A stretch of DNA of 16,721 nt from the NCBI GenBank assembly GCA_001775255.1, contig MFCJ01000112.1, positions 605 through 17,325 of the forward strand, given 5' to 3'. The position numbers were made by a program, and so were the translations under genes. The notes beneath the pieces are model-generated. The model was not told where the DNA came from. It saw only the letters and a list, made by a program, of their open reading frames with translations, and did no database searches. The stretch's first letter is position 1. Every line of letters starts with the position of its first letter. Source of the DNA: Candidatus Dadabacteria bacterium RIFCSPHIGHO2_12_FULL_53_21. GTDB taxonomy: Bacteria > Desulfobacterota_D > UBA1144 > Nemesobacterales > UBA2774. Of this stretch, positions 1-7,654 are shown piece after piece.

Positions 1-149
1 CCATCACGATAGAGATGACGGGGAATTACTTCCTGATACTCCCCCTTATACTTACATGCCTTACGGCCACGCTCGTCGCTGAGGGATTGGGGGGTAAGCC
101 CGTATATACGCTTCTATTGAAACGAGCCCTCAGTCTCGCGAGGAAATAA
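1..149 (+). CDS. C-terminal end of a ClC-family chloride channel/transporter (partial)
   Basis: The frame beginning at base 3 is open from the window edge to a TAA at 147-149, giving 48 residues. It contains EMTGNYFLILPLILTC followed by a short run ending YTLLLKRAL. This matches the end of the ClC voltage-gated chloride channel domain, where a conserved E(M/L)TGxY.LLP segment in a late helix is followed by a stretch reading roughly (L/I)YxxLL.R. Family members carry Cl- or exchange Cl-/H+ across the inner membrane. The protein ends soon after the membrane domain, so there is no C-terminal CBS pair. The 5' part, including the selectivity filter, lies outside the window. The gene converges on gshA with a 106-bp gap in which I see no clear stem plus T-tract terminator. 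Confidence 0.8.
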   Translation, partial: ITIEMTGNYFLILPLILTCLTATLVAEGLGGKPVYTLLLKRALSLARK

Positions 150-255
150 CATATTCTAAAATCAGGGATTATTGCGAACGCGCCAGAGTTAAAGAATAAA
201 CGGGTGATGACCGGCCGGCAGTAGATAGACTGAATAGCCCGCGGAATGGTTTAAA

Positions 256-1518
256 TCAAAGCACTTCCTCCTTACAGCCCCCTTCCCTCAATATCTCCTC
301 TATCTCGTACCCCGCGGCAATGCTCGCGATACACGATACGAGCTCGTGCACCGGGGAATATATCATGCTGCTGTCGCCGTCTCCGGCTTTATCCCCCTCG
401 CCGTACATCGGGGAAAACTCCATCCCTCTCGTGTTAAGATTTTCATGGTCGTTTTTACCCTTGTTCACTCTCAGGAAGCCCCCGGCCACTTTGGATTCGA
501 TGAGATAGAATACAGGCTCGGCCGAAGCGCCCGATTCCCACTTGAGCGCTGTCGGTATCCCCTCCTGGATCACGATATCCCTTACGGGCTTCCCCCCTTT
601 ACTCACCCTCATCCGCTTCCTGCCCTCGGCGTTCAGGCTTCGTATCTCATCGCCGTTCGAGACGCTTATGACCGCCATACCGTAGGTCCCGGAGTTGCTC
701 TTTACGAATAGATAGGGGGCCTGGGGTATGCCCTTCTCGCTATAGACCTTCCTGAGCCCGTCCAGCATCGAGTCCGCAATCATAGCGGCTTTATCCCTGT
801 CCCCGGGATTATCGAAGTCGATGCCCTCGAGGGAAACCGTATCGATCGAGATAATCCAGGGGTCTATGCCGATCAGCCGGGCGGCCTCCCCGGCGAGCTT
901 ATTATAATACTCGAAATGGACGCTCTTTCTTCTCGTGTGCCAGCCTATCTCAACCGGCGGCTCGACCGGCTGGATAATGTCTTTCAGGGTTTTGGGGCAT
1001 TTCTCCGAGAAATCGTTATTGATGAGCAGCAGGTCGGGAGACATTTTGGACGTGAATATCCTGTGGTTTTCTTTCATTACTTTATACGCGGCGACCTCTT
1101 CCCCGCTCTGAGAACGGAAGCTGGCCTCGTCCTGGTTAAAGTCATCGCTCACTATCCCGACTTCCACCTCGTAATCCACTTTTTCAAGGATAGATTTAAG
1201 CACGAAGATATTTTCCCAGTAAAAGGAGTTTCTCGTATGGAGCTCCGGGATGATAAGTATGTTTCTGACCTTAGGGTATTTACGGAGGAAATAGTCCTTA
1301 AAAAGCCCGGACGCCCTGTCTCTGAAAGGCTGAGACAGGTTATTAAATCCGGCAGGGAAAATATTCGTATCGACGGGAGCGATTTTATGATTGGATACCC
1401 TTACGTCGACCGAGGAGTAGAGCGGAATAAATTCCTTTTCGGCTTTACCCCTGACCCAGGATCCTATTTTTTCCCTGTTTTCCAATATTCTGACATTTAA
1501 TTCATCAAGATGCTGCAT
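256..1518 (-). CDS. gshA: Glutamate--cysteine ligase, GshA family (Acidithiobacillus-type)
   Basis: This is the first enzyme of glutathione synthesis, joining L-glutamate and L-cysteine with ATP in the cytoplasm. The 420-residue product follows, over nearly its whole length, the proteobacterial GshA family unrelated in sequence to E. coli GshA (TIGR02049/Pfam GshA). Recognisable blocks are PVDTNIFPAGFNNL near residues 48-61, IPELHTRNSFYWEN near 90-103, GWHTRRKSVHFEYYNKLA near 192-209, IGIDPWIIS, KSNSGTYGM and IQEGIPT; the family length is about 430. The ATG at 1518 has GAGG five bases upstream. It lies 7 bp after the zinc-ribbon/RDD gene, so the two are probably co-transcribed. No glutathione synthetase (gshB) is adjacent, although this family is often found beside one. 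Downstream is a 106-bp gap to the convergent ClC gene. The family call is from remembered family sequence, not a search. Confidence 0.88.
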   Translation of the reverse strand: MQHLDELNVRILENREKIGSWVRGKAEKEFIPLYSSVDVRVSNHKIAPVDTNIFPAGFNNLSQPFRDRASGLFKDYFLRKYPKVRNILIIPELHTRNSFYWENIFVLKSILEKVDYEVEVGIVSDDFNQDEASFRSQSGEEVAAYKVMKENHRIFTSKMSPDLLLINNDFSEKCPKTLKDIIQPVEPPVEIGWHTRRKSVHFEYYNKLAGEAARLIGIDPWIISIDTVSLEGIDFDNPGDRDKAAMIADSMLDGLRKVYSEKGIPQAPYLFVKSNSGTYGMAVISVSNGDEIRSLNAEGRKRMRVSKGGKPVRDIVIQEGIPTALKWESGASAEPVFYLIESKVAGGFLRVNKGKNDHENLNTRGMEFSPMYGEGDKAGDGDSSMIYSPVHELVSCIASIAAGYEIEEILREGGCKEEVL

Positions 1519-1525
1519 CTTTGCC

Positions 1526-2443
1526 TCAATCTTTTACGACGTATGTGCCGGCGATTTTATCATGCCAGGTCTGGCATTCGGAATCGACTAAAAACCATAA
1601 AAATCCGGCGAATAAAAAACCCCCCGAAATGTAATACCCGATCCATCTCACAAACGCTTCCCAAAGACCCACTCCTTCACCTTCGTTGTTTATCAATTTT
1701 ATACCCAATAACATCTTTCCCGCTGTCTTCCCTCCGTACCCGTGGAGAAATACGAAATAAGTGGATGAGAGCAGGAAAAGGATCAGGAACAGCGGCAGCG
1801 TTATGTTCCCCGAACCGTATGCCCCGAAATTAAAACCGTAGACAATAAATAAACCCGCAAACACTGAGAGCAGCGCGATCATGGAGACGATAGCGATATC
1901 TATAATCATGGCAAGAGCGCGAGAGATAAACCCGGCAAGGTTATATACATCCGCCTCCCGCTTATAATATCCGGATACCATTTCCGAACCCTGTTCGTAA
2001 AGCGCCTCGTCCGGATTGATAATAGCAAACGGGTCCGGGCGCAAATCCGGGAGACCCTCTTCCTGGACCGGCGCTCTGCCCGGAGCTTTGCGGGATAGGC
2101 CTTCCGGCTCGACTTCCCCGTATCCCGCTGTATCAACTCCTTTAGAGACAGAGAACAACTCATAAGATTCAGAGGATAAATCATCGGCGCGGGCAGACGT
2201 CCGTTTATGCCGGGAACCTGCCGTCCTGCCGGACTCCGCGCTTGATTCAGTGTTCACCTCCCGGATTGGTATGTCCAGGAACAGTTCGCCTGAGTCGTTT
2301 CCCGACCGCCCGCGGGATTTTTTACGGGCCTTTTTTCCGGGCTCCGACGCGGGAGGCGGCGCGGCCTCATAGAGCGGGAATCCGCATTTTTTACAGTGTT
2401 CGAGATGATCAAAACTGTTGTATCCGCACGACGGGCATTTCAT
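1526..2443 (-). CDS. Zinc-ribbon and RDD-domain membrane protein
   Basis: This 305-residue protein has three parts. The N-terminus is a zinc ribbon with Cys3, Cys6, Cys17 and Cys20 (CPSC and CKKC pairs). A charged, low-complexity linker rich in Ser, Gly, Arg and Glu runs to about residue 160. An RDD domain then runs from about 165 to the end, with hydrophobic segments near 178-203, 213-235 and 268-288. The RDD signature residues are visible as SRALAMIIDIAIV (Arg175, Asp182) and the family's GKTAGKMLLGIKL and WHDKIAGT blocks. RDD proteins are inner-membrane proteins of mostly unknown function; some are linked to ion transport or stress. The ribbon and linker should be cytoplasmic. The ATG follows no strong ribosome binding site. 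gshA starts 7 bp downstream, suggesting one operon, but no functional link with glutathione can be shown from sequence. Confidence 0.87.
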   Translation of the reverse strand: MKCPSCGYNSFDHLEHCKKCGFPLYEAAPPPASEPGKKARKKSRGRSGNDSGELFLDIPIREVNTESSAESGRTAGSRHKRTSARADDLSSESYELFSVSKGVDTAGYGEVEPEGLSRKAPGRAPVQEEGLPDLRPDPFAIINPDEALYEQGSEMVSGYYKREADVYNLAGFISRALAMIIDIAIVSMIALLSVFAGLFIVYGFNFGAYGSGNITLPLFLILFLLSSTYFVFLHGYGGKTAGKMLLGIKLINNEGEGVGLWEAFVRWIGYYISGGFLFAGFLWFLVDSECQTWHDKIAGTYVVKD

Positions 2444-2463
2444 CGGTGTCAGGAACAGAATAT

Positions 2464-2493
2464 ATTATGGAAGATAGTTTATATTATGCACAA
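2464..2493 (-). promoter_or_regulatory. Possible promoter of the RDD-gshA operon
   Basis: On the minus strand TTGTGC (2488-2493) is followed, 18 bp later, by CATAAT (2464-2469), a five-of-six -10 match, about 20 bp before the ATG of the RDD gene. The TTG of the -35 element coincides with the end of the T-tract of the upstream terminator, so terminator and promoter would be back to back. The -35 match is only three of six, so this is tentative. Confidence 0.35.
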
Positions 2494-2564
2494 AAAAAAT
2501 GCGCCCTAACCCGATCAATCAGACTATTTACGCTGATTTTACACCTCGAATCGGGATAGGGCGC
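2491..2564 (-). terminator. Intrinsic terminator of the DsbA-family gene, with a nested stem
   Basis: A 15-bp inverted repeat with one mismatch pairs 2501-2515 (GCGCCCTAACCCGAT) with 2550-2564. On the minus strand it is followed directly by ATTTTTTTTG (RNA-like T-tract, 2491-2500), the classic layout of a Rho-independent terminator. It lies 23 bp after the stop codon of the DsbA-family gene. The 34-base loop is unusually large but contains a second perfect 6-bp stem, AATCAG (2517-2522) with CTGATT (2533-2538). Confidence 0.85.
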
Positions 2565-2587
2565 AGTCGGACCTATTACGTAAAGTA

Positions 2588-3712
2588 TTAGGAACCTTCC
2601 GAAAGTTGAATTTCTATAGCGGACTTAAGACCCTCCGGATTAGCGCCCGGAACTATCATACCGTTAACGACGAAAGTCGGCGTGGATTGTACCCCTATTT
2701 CGACAGCTTCCTTCATCTGAGTATCGACTACAGCCGCTGCTTCTTTTGAATTGAGACACGCGTCGAATTTCTTCGTATCGAGCCCGACCTCTTTCGCGTA
2801 CTGATTGAATTTCTCCTTCGAGTTCTCGAGCGTTATGTCCTTCTGGCTGTCGAAGAGCTTGTCATGGAGAGCCCAGAATTTATCATTGCCCTGCTCGTAA
2901 GCGCACACGGAAGCGATAGCGGCGGGCATCGCCCAGTTGTGATTCTTGAGAGGCAGCTGTTTGTAGGCTATTTTAACCTTGCCGTTATAATCCTTTAAAA
3001 TCTGGGGGAGCATGTCTTTTCCTCTCTTGCAGAACGGGCACTGAAAGTCGGAATATTCCACTATAACTACCTTGGCATTATCGGCCCCCTTAATAGGCAC
3101 GTCCTTTAGAGATATCTTTTCCATTATCTCTTTCTGCGGATCGACGGTCGTGTCGTATATCTCTGTACCTAGAACCAGGAACTTACCGTTGCCGCTGATA
3201 AAGACAGGTACAGTCTGGCGGCCTCCCATGTTAAACGAACCCTCTTTAAACCCGGCGAGCTTCGAATCCTTGAACTTCGAGACGTCTATGATCTCGCTAT
3301 TGATAATCAGAAACTTTCCGTCGGTCGTCATCAGAACAGGGAATTCGCCCCTTGGAATCGGAATCGCGCCCTGCTTAATGTTCTTTATAGCCGTTACTTT
3401 AAAACCGGTCGTATCCACCATGTTGCCCATCAGCAAATATTTTCCGTCCTGGCTCATCACAAAACCGACTTCCTGTGAACCCTGAGCGGTATTTATAACG
3501 AACGTACCCTTCTTAAGTCCCTTTATGGAACTATCCTCGACTCCTTTAATCTCTATTACCGTATCGGGTGCCAGGTTCGCACCGAAATTTTTCTTGAAGA
3601 ACGTCTGGAGTCGCGCGTTTTCTTCCTTTGATATTTGCTGCCCGAATGCCTGGCTTCCTACAATTATGAACGCTATTGTAAGTAGTGCCGAAGTCAAAAA
3701 TTTAAACTTCAT
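2588..3712 (-). CDS. Secreted DsbA-family thiol:disulfide oxidoreductase with three N-terminal repeats
   Basis: This 374-residue protein probably acts on disulfides in the periplasm. Residues 1-25 look like a signal peptide (two Lys, a hydrophobic core, cleavage near QAFGQ). The C-terminal half is a DsbA-like thioredoxin fold: EYSDFQCPFCKRG carries the CPFC active site at 225-228, and QSTPTFVVNG near 342-351 holds the cis-proline loop. Two further cysteines, near 270 and 319, lie in the helical insert. Between them, residues 60-190 hold three related repeats ending QDGKYLLMGNMVDTT, TDGKFLIINSEIIDVS and GNGKFLVLGTEIYDTT. The ATG at 3712 has AAAGGAGG five bases upstream. It is probably monocistronic, with its own promoter and terminator. 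It could act as an oxidase or as an isomerase; CPFC and repeat-mediated assembly do not decide which. Confidence 0.9.
   Translation of the reverse strand: MKFKFLTSALLTIAFIIVGSQAFGQQISKEENARLQTFFKKNFGANLAPDTVIEIKGVEDSSIKGLKKGTFVINTAQGSQEVGFVMSQDGKYLLMGNMVDTTGFKVTAIKNIKQGAIPIPRGEFPVLMTTDGKFLIINSEIIDVSKFKDSKLAGFKEGSFNMGGRQTVPVFISGNGKFLVLGTEIYDTTVDPQKEIMEKISLKDVPIKGADNAKVVIVEYSDFQCPFCKRGKDMLPQILKDYNGKVKIAYKQLPLKNHNWAMPAAIASVCAYEQGNDKFWALHDKLFDSQKDITLENSKEKFNQYAKEVGLDTKKFDACLNSKEAAAVVDTQMKEAVEIGVQSTPTFVVNGMIVPGANPEGLKSAIEIQLSEGS
3143..3523 (-). repeat. Three tandem diverged protein repeats within the DsbA-family gene
   Basis: Residues 64-190 of the DsbA-family protein contain three units of about 42-44 residues. 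Each has a Lys/Gly-rich turn, a strand, then a conserved (S/T/G)x(D/N)GK(Y/F)L core followed by a hydrophobic strand and an acidic turn (VDTT, IDVS, YDTT). The core starts near residues 87, 129 and 173. The repeats are clear in protein but not in DNA, so they are old duplications. Confidence 0.75.
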
Positions 3713-3741
3713 ACATGCCTCCTTTGGTTTGGTTAGCTAAA

Positions 3742-3769
3742 ACTATACCACTGAATGTTGAGAAAGCAA
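3742..3769 (-). promoter_or_regulatory. Probable promoter of the DsbA-family gene
   Basis: On the minus strand TTGCTT (3764-3769) and TATAGT (3742-3747) are separated by 16 bp. The -10 matches five of six and the -35 matches TTG. The -10 lies about 29 bp upstream of the start codon, which would give a short leader carrying the strong AAAGGAGG site. Confidence 0.5.
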
Positions 3770-3825
3770 CATAATCTCCTCTAGCCGAAAATGCGCGCTA
3801 GTATCCAGAAACATTCAATTTTAAT

Positions 3826-5118
3826 TCATGAAAACACCCTTTCGAATATCCTGTCGACATTCTTGAGATCAGCAGTCACATCAAAACATTCAGTAATTTC
3901 CTCTTTAGTTAAGAAGCCGGATACCTCCCGGTCGCTAAGCAGCAGCCCGAGGAAATCACTCTTCCCCTTCCATGTCTTCATTGCGTTACTCTGAACCAGC
4001 TTGTAGGCGTCCTCTCTCGACATCCCTTTTCCAACCAGCTTCAGCAGCACCTTCTGTGAGAAAATCAGTCCGCGGGTGAGCCATATATTTTTTTCCATAT
4101 TTTCCGGATACACCTGAAGACCTTCTAACAGGTAAGCAAGCCTTGCGAGCATGAAGTCGAGGAGGATCGTGCTGTCAGGGCCGATCACACGCTCAACGGA
4201 GGAGTGGCTGATATCGCGCTCATGCCATAGGGGTATGTTTTCGAGGGCCGGCATGGAATAGGAGCGCACGACCCGGGCAAGCCCGCACAGATTTTCCGAA
4301 AGCACGGGGTTTCTTTTATGCGGCATCGCGGACGATCCCTTCTGCCCCTCCGTAAACGGCTCTTCGAGCTCAAGCACCTCCGTCCTCTGAAAATGCCTTA
4401 TTTCGAGAGCTATTTTTTCGATGGAAGAGGCAATTATGGAAAGGGTAAGGAAATATTCAGCGTGGATATCTCGCTGTATTATCTGTGTCGATATCGGCGC
4501 AGGCTTTAAACGGAGGCGTCTGCAGGCGTCCTCTTCAATTTCCGGAGGGACATTCGCGAAAGTACCCACAGCACCCGATATCTTGCCCACGCTGACGACA
4601 TCTCGCGCCCGCTTCATCCGGTCAATGTTCCTTTTCATTTCGTCGTACCAGAGCGCAAAGACGAGCCCGAGCGTCCTGGGCTCCGCATGGATTCCGTGCG
4701 TCCTGCCGATCATTGGCGTCTTCTTGTATTTAAAGGCCTGTTTTTTCAATATTTTAATTACGGCTTCCAAATCCTTGATGATTATTTCCGCGGCGTCCCT
4801 TAATTGCAGGGCGAAAGCGGTATCGAGAACGTCGGAGGACGTCAGACCGAGATGAATATACCTCGACTCCTTGCCCACATGCTCGGAAACCGACGTCAGG
4901 AACGAAATTACATCGTGCTTCAGATCTTTTTCGAGCTCATTTATCCTTGCGACGTCGAAACCCGCCTTCTTTTTGATCGTTTCAACGGCCTTCTTCGGTA
5001 TCTTCCTGTACTTGGCCCACGCCTCGCATACGGCGATTTCCACCCGGAGCCAGTTAGCGTACTTCGCCTCGTCGGTCCAGATGGAGGACATCTCGGGTCT
5101 CGAATATCTCGGAATCAA
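3826..5118 (-). CDS. purB: Adenylosuccinate lyase
   Basis: This enzyme acts twice in purine synthesis: it removes fumarate from SAICAR to give AICAR, and from adenylosuccinate to give AMP. The 430-residue length is normal for the bacterial short form. The fumarase/aspartase superfamily signature GSSAMPHKRNP is at 261-271, with the flexible catalytic-serine loop just before it. GRTHGIHAEP near 138-147 carries the conserved catalytic-site His, and LTSSDVLDT is near 92-100. The chosen start is a TTG at 5116-5118, because GGAGGTG lies eight bases upstream and the TTGA overlap with the preceding gene implies translational coupling. An in-frame ATG at residue 10 is the alternative, but it would cut the conserved YSRPEM start. 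The gene is the second of a pair with the WalJ-like gene. Confidence 0.96.
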   Translation of the reverse strand: MIPRYSRPEMSSIWTDEAKYANWLRVEIAVCEAWAKYRKIPKKAVETIKKKAGFDVARINELEKDLKHDVISFLTSVSEHVGKESRYIHLGLTSSDVLDTAFALQLRDAAEIIIKDLEAVIKILKKQAFKYKKTPMIGRTHGIHAEPRTLGLVFALWYDEMKRNIDRMKRARDVVSVGKISGAVGTFANVPPEIEEDACRRLRLKPAPISTQIIQRDIHAEYFLTLSIIASSIEKIALEIRHFQRTEVLELEEPFTEGQKGSSAMPHKRNPVLSENLCGLARVVRSYSMPALENIPLWHERDISHSSVERVIGPDSTILLDFMLARLAYLLEGLQVYPENMEKNIWLTRGLIFSQKVLLKLVGKGMSREDAYKLVQSNAMKTWKGKSDFLGLLLSDREVSGFLTKEEITECFDVTADLKNVDRIFERVFS

Positions 5119-5873
5119 ATCGCCAGCACCTCCCCCAATGTCTTTCTCGGAGCAACTGAAATTTGCACCCCCGTCCCCTCCTCCGTTTTCCTTAATGCGC
5201 TCGAGGCGGACTCGAAAGCGACCTCGGGCCTGTTATTGACCTGGCTCAAGTGGGCGAGAACGACGTGCCTGAGCCCGGAATGGACCAGATCGGAAAGGAG
5301 CTCCGAAGCCTGGTTATTCGAAAGGTGGCCCAAACGTCCCCTGATCCTCTGTTTTAAGTCCCAGGGATAGTGGCTGTAAAGCAGTATGTCGTTATCGTGG
5401 TTAAATTCGATTACGAGGGCGTCCGATCCCCTGAGCCTCTCCCTGACGAGCGCGGTAACCGAGCCTATATCCGTTACGACTCCTATTTTCTTGCCTTGCC
5501 CGGACTCTATAGAAAAGCCGACCGGGTCCAAGGCATCGTGAGGCACCGAGAAGGGTGTAATCGAGAGGTCCTTTATCATAAATGAGGTATCGGTATCGAA
5601 TTCCCTGAGAGTGCTCACCTTACTGGCCCATAGATGTCCCGTGGCCCTGGCGACGTGCACCGGCACCCCGATATTCCGGAGGGCCGCCGTGTGGTCGGAA
5701 TGCTCGTGGGTGACTATAACGGCATCGATGTCGGATAGCTCCATATCCAGTTTTCTGAGCTTGAGCCCGATTTGTCTCAGACTTATTCCCGCATCGACGA
5801 GTATCTTCGTCTCCCTGGACTCTACATAAAGACAATTCCCGGAACTGCCGCTTGCAAGTGTACAGATCCTCAT
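5115..5873 (-). CDS. MBL-fold metallohydrolase, WalJ/YycJ-like
   Basis: This 252-residue cytoplasmic metallo-beta-lactamase-fold protein resembles the YycJ/WalJ family. The N-terminus (MRICTLASGSSGNCLYVE) is the family's typical first strand and turn. The metal-binding motif THEHSDH is at 55-61, an Asp lies in VVTDIG near 135, and further His residues occur in EFNHDND (159) and LAHLSQVNN (208). WalJ-type proteins have been described as 5'-3' exonucleases linked to mismatch repair, and in Firmicutes they sit in the walKR operon. Here there is no two-component system nearby; the gene is instead coupled to purB by a 4-bp overlap. The ATG start has no strong ribosome binding site. Other MBL hydrolases share the motif, so activity remains inferred. 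Confidence 0.86.
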   Translation of the reverse strand: MRICTLASGSSGNCLYVESRETKILVDAGISLRQIGLKLRKLDMELSDIDAVIVTHEHSDHTAALRNIGVPVHVARATGHLWASKVSTLREFDTDTSFMIKDLSITPFSVPHDALDPVGFSIESGQGKKIGVVTDIGSVTALVRERLRGSDALVIEFNHDNDILLYSHYPWDLKQRIRGRLGHLSNNQASELLSDLVHSGLRHVVLAHLSQVNNRPEVAFESASSALRKTEEGTGVQISVAPRKTLGEVLAI

Positions 5874-5911
5874 AGGTTAGCCGCCGCCGATTACATCCGT
5901 TTTGGAATTTT

Positions 5912-5941
5912 AGTATGGATTATAATTTTGCTAAAAGTCAA
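5912..5941 (-). promoter_or_regulatory. Possible promoter of the WalJ-like/purB operon
   Basis: On the minus strand TTGACT (5936-5941, five of six) is followed after 18 bp by CATACT (5912-5917, four of six). A perfect TATAAT (5919-5924) lies in between but at only 11 bp from that -35, so it would need a different, poor -35. The gap 5874-6076 otherwise shows no gene, and no clear terminator for the glycosyltransferase-side unit. Confidence 0.4.
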
Positions 5942-6076
5942 CATTGCGATCCGGCAGATACTGAACAAGTTAGCTCTCATGCTGACACAAGAAACAGTTA
6001 ACACCCTCTCCCCCGCAGCGGCTGTACCGGTGCCGGAGGAATATGCCGCCTCCCGTCACACCTTAAATCGGCCGCA

Positions 6077-7618
6077 TTAAAAATCCTTCTCTCTCTGAAG
6101 CGCGGGCTCCGGGATGATCGGATTTATGTGTGCAGCCGCGCCCTTTTTGCCTGTACCGTGAAAGATCGAAAGAAGCCCGGTATACAAAAATCCGAACTGG
6201 ATGAGCAGGAGGAACGGGACCCATCCAAGGTATCCCATATATATGGCGAGAAGGGTCTGTAGAAAAAACATCACGCCGAAAGCGATCTCTATGATTGCGG
6301 TCGCTTCTTTCGAGGCTACATAGCTCCTCGAGCGCCAGTTGTCGTTCCTCGAGGTAACGGCGAATTTCGGAGTACGCCTGAATTCGGAGTTCTTGCCCAA
6401 AAGCGCTTCCAGCACCGCCTTGGAATTATTGACCGCCATGCCCGCACCTATCGATATCGCCAGAGGCACATACTTCAGATAGGCAAGCCAATTTTTTCCG
6501 TGAACCTCTCTCACGGTGATTATATAGAAAAGCACGAAGCTGAGCGTGCCCGCCGTGATCGCGAAGACATTTACCAAAATGCCGCTATCCCAGCCGATCT
6601 CACTCCAGAAAAAACCCATCGGGAACATCAGCAGGAAGAGAACGAGCAGGAGTAAATACGAAATATTTCCGAATAGATGGAAGAAGGCTTCAGACTTGAT
6701 CCTGAACGAAAGGTCTTTCCTTCTGAAAACTTCGGGGAGAATTTTGATTGCGGTTTGAACCCCTCCCTTCGCCCACCTGTGCTGCTGTGATTTAAAGGCG
6801 TTCATATCCACGGGGAGCTCCGCGTCGGCAACCATATCCCGGAGGTAGACCAGTTTCCATCCCGCGAGCTGGGCCCTGTAACTGAGATCGAGGTCCTCTG
6901 TAAGCGTATCGTGCTGCCACCCGCCCGAGGACTCTATGCATTCCTTTCTCAGGACGCCCGCGGTACCGTTAAAGTTAAAGAACATCCCGCCGTTATACCT
7001 CGCCGTCTGCTCTATCATAAAATGCCCGTCGAGGAGTATCGCCTGAGCCTTCGTCAGAGTGGAATAATCAAGATTCACATGCCCCCACCTCACCTGTACC
7101 ATGCCTATTCCCGGATCGGAGAAAAAATCCACGGTATTCCTGAGAAATTCGCGCGGGGGAATGAAGTCCGCATCGAATACCGCCAGGAGCTCGCCCTTGG
7201 CCTTTTTGAGCCCTTCCCTCAATGCTCCCGCCTTATAGCCCTCCCGGTTCTCTCTATGTATATATACAATATCGATCCCCGACTCTTTAAATTGATTCAC
7301 ACACCTGCTCGCGATCTCCACGGTCTTATCGGTCGAGTCGTCGAGTACCTGAATCTCGAGCAGCTCCCTCGGGTAGTCGATTTTACAGACCGAGGAAATG
7401 AGCCTCTCGACCACATACATCTCGTTATATATAGGCAGCTGTATCGTAACGACCGGAAGGTTCTTATACCTGGAACCGGGGACGGGCTTTTTATGTTTAT
7501 ACTTCTTATATAGGTATGAAAGGTAATACCGGTGCAGACCGAATATGCAAAGAAGCATCAGCGTTACGGCATATAGGACTGTTACAATTATCTTAGAAGC
7601 TAAAATAAAATATTCCAC
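6077..7618 (-). CDS. Processive family-2 glycosyltransferase (cellulose/glucomannan synthase-like)
   Basis: This 513-residue inner-membrane protein probably polymerises a beta-linked glycan from a nucleotide sugar at the cytoplasmic face. There is one membrane segment near 5-28. The GT-A catalytic domain follows, with QLPIYNE (60-66), DDSTD (93-97), DAD (149-151), TED (240-242) and QQHRW (278-282); together these are the D, DxD, D, Q(Q/R)xRW set of processive GT2 enzymes. Four or more membrane segments follow between about 310 and 495. There is no PilZ domain and no BcsB- or BcsC-like neighbour, so bacterial cellulose is not the safest guess; CslA-like mannan or glucan synthases have this size and layout. 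The start is a GTG at 7618, 36 bp after dapL, suggesting co-transcription. Confidence 0.9.
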   Translation of the reverse strand: MEYFILASKIIVTVLYAVTLMLLCIFGLHRYYLSYLYKKYKHKKPVPGSRYKNLPVVTIQLPIYNEMYVVERLISSVCKIDYPRELLEIQVLDDSTDKTVEIASRCVNQFKESGIDIVYIHRENREGYKAGALREGLKKAKGELLAVFDADFIPPREFLRNTVDFFSDPGIGMVQVRWGHVNLDYSTLTKAQAILLDGHFMIEQTARYNGGMFFNFNGTAGVLRKECIESSGGWQHDTLTEDLDLSYRAQLAGWKLVYLRDMVADAELPVDMNAFKSQQHRWAKGGVQTAIKILPEVFRRKDLSFRIKSEAFFHLFGNISYLLLLVLFLLMFPMGFFWSEIGWDSGILVNVFAITAGTLSFVLFYIITVREVHGKNWLAYLKYVPLAISIGAGMAVNNSKAVLEALLGKNSEFRRTPKFAVTSRNDNWRSRSYVASKEATAIIEIAFGVMFFLQTLLAIYMGYLGWVPFLLLIQFGFLYTGLLSIFHGTGKKGAAAHINPIIPEPALQREKDF

Positions 7619-7654
7619 TTCTCATTTCCCGCTGCCTTTTCCTTCCGGATAGGA

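Noticed and set aside
916..1500. Long plus-strand open frame of 194 codons opposite gshA
   Set aside because: It lies wholly antisense to a well-recognised GshA protein and shows no family resemblance; it is a shadow of codon use on the other strand.
3410..3420. TATCCACC as a DnaA box, and a similar TATCCACG near 6807
   Set aside because: Both are partial matches inside coding sequence of conserved genes, without AT-rich surroundings or neighbouring boxes.
3781..3801. Inverted repeat CTAGC/GCTAG between purB and the DsbA gene as a purB terminator
   Set aside because: Only five perfect base pairs and no T-tract follows on the minus strand.
6911..7513. Plus-strand open frame of 200 codons opposite the glycosyltransferase
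   Set aside because: Antisense to conserved GT2 motifs, with no recognisable domain or ribosome binding site.
6077..7618. Bacterial cellulose synthase BcsA
   Set aside because: No PilZ domain and no bcsB, bcsC or bcsZ neighbours; the 513-residue length fits CslA-like synthases better.
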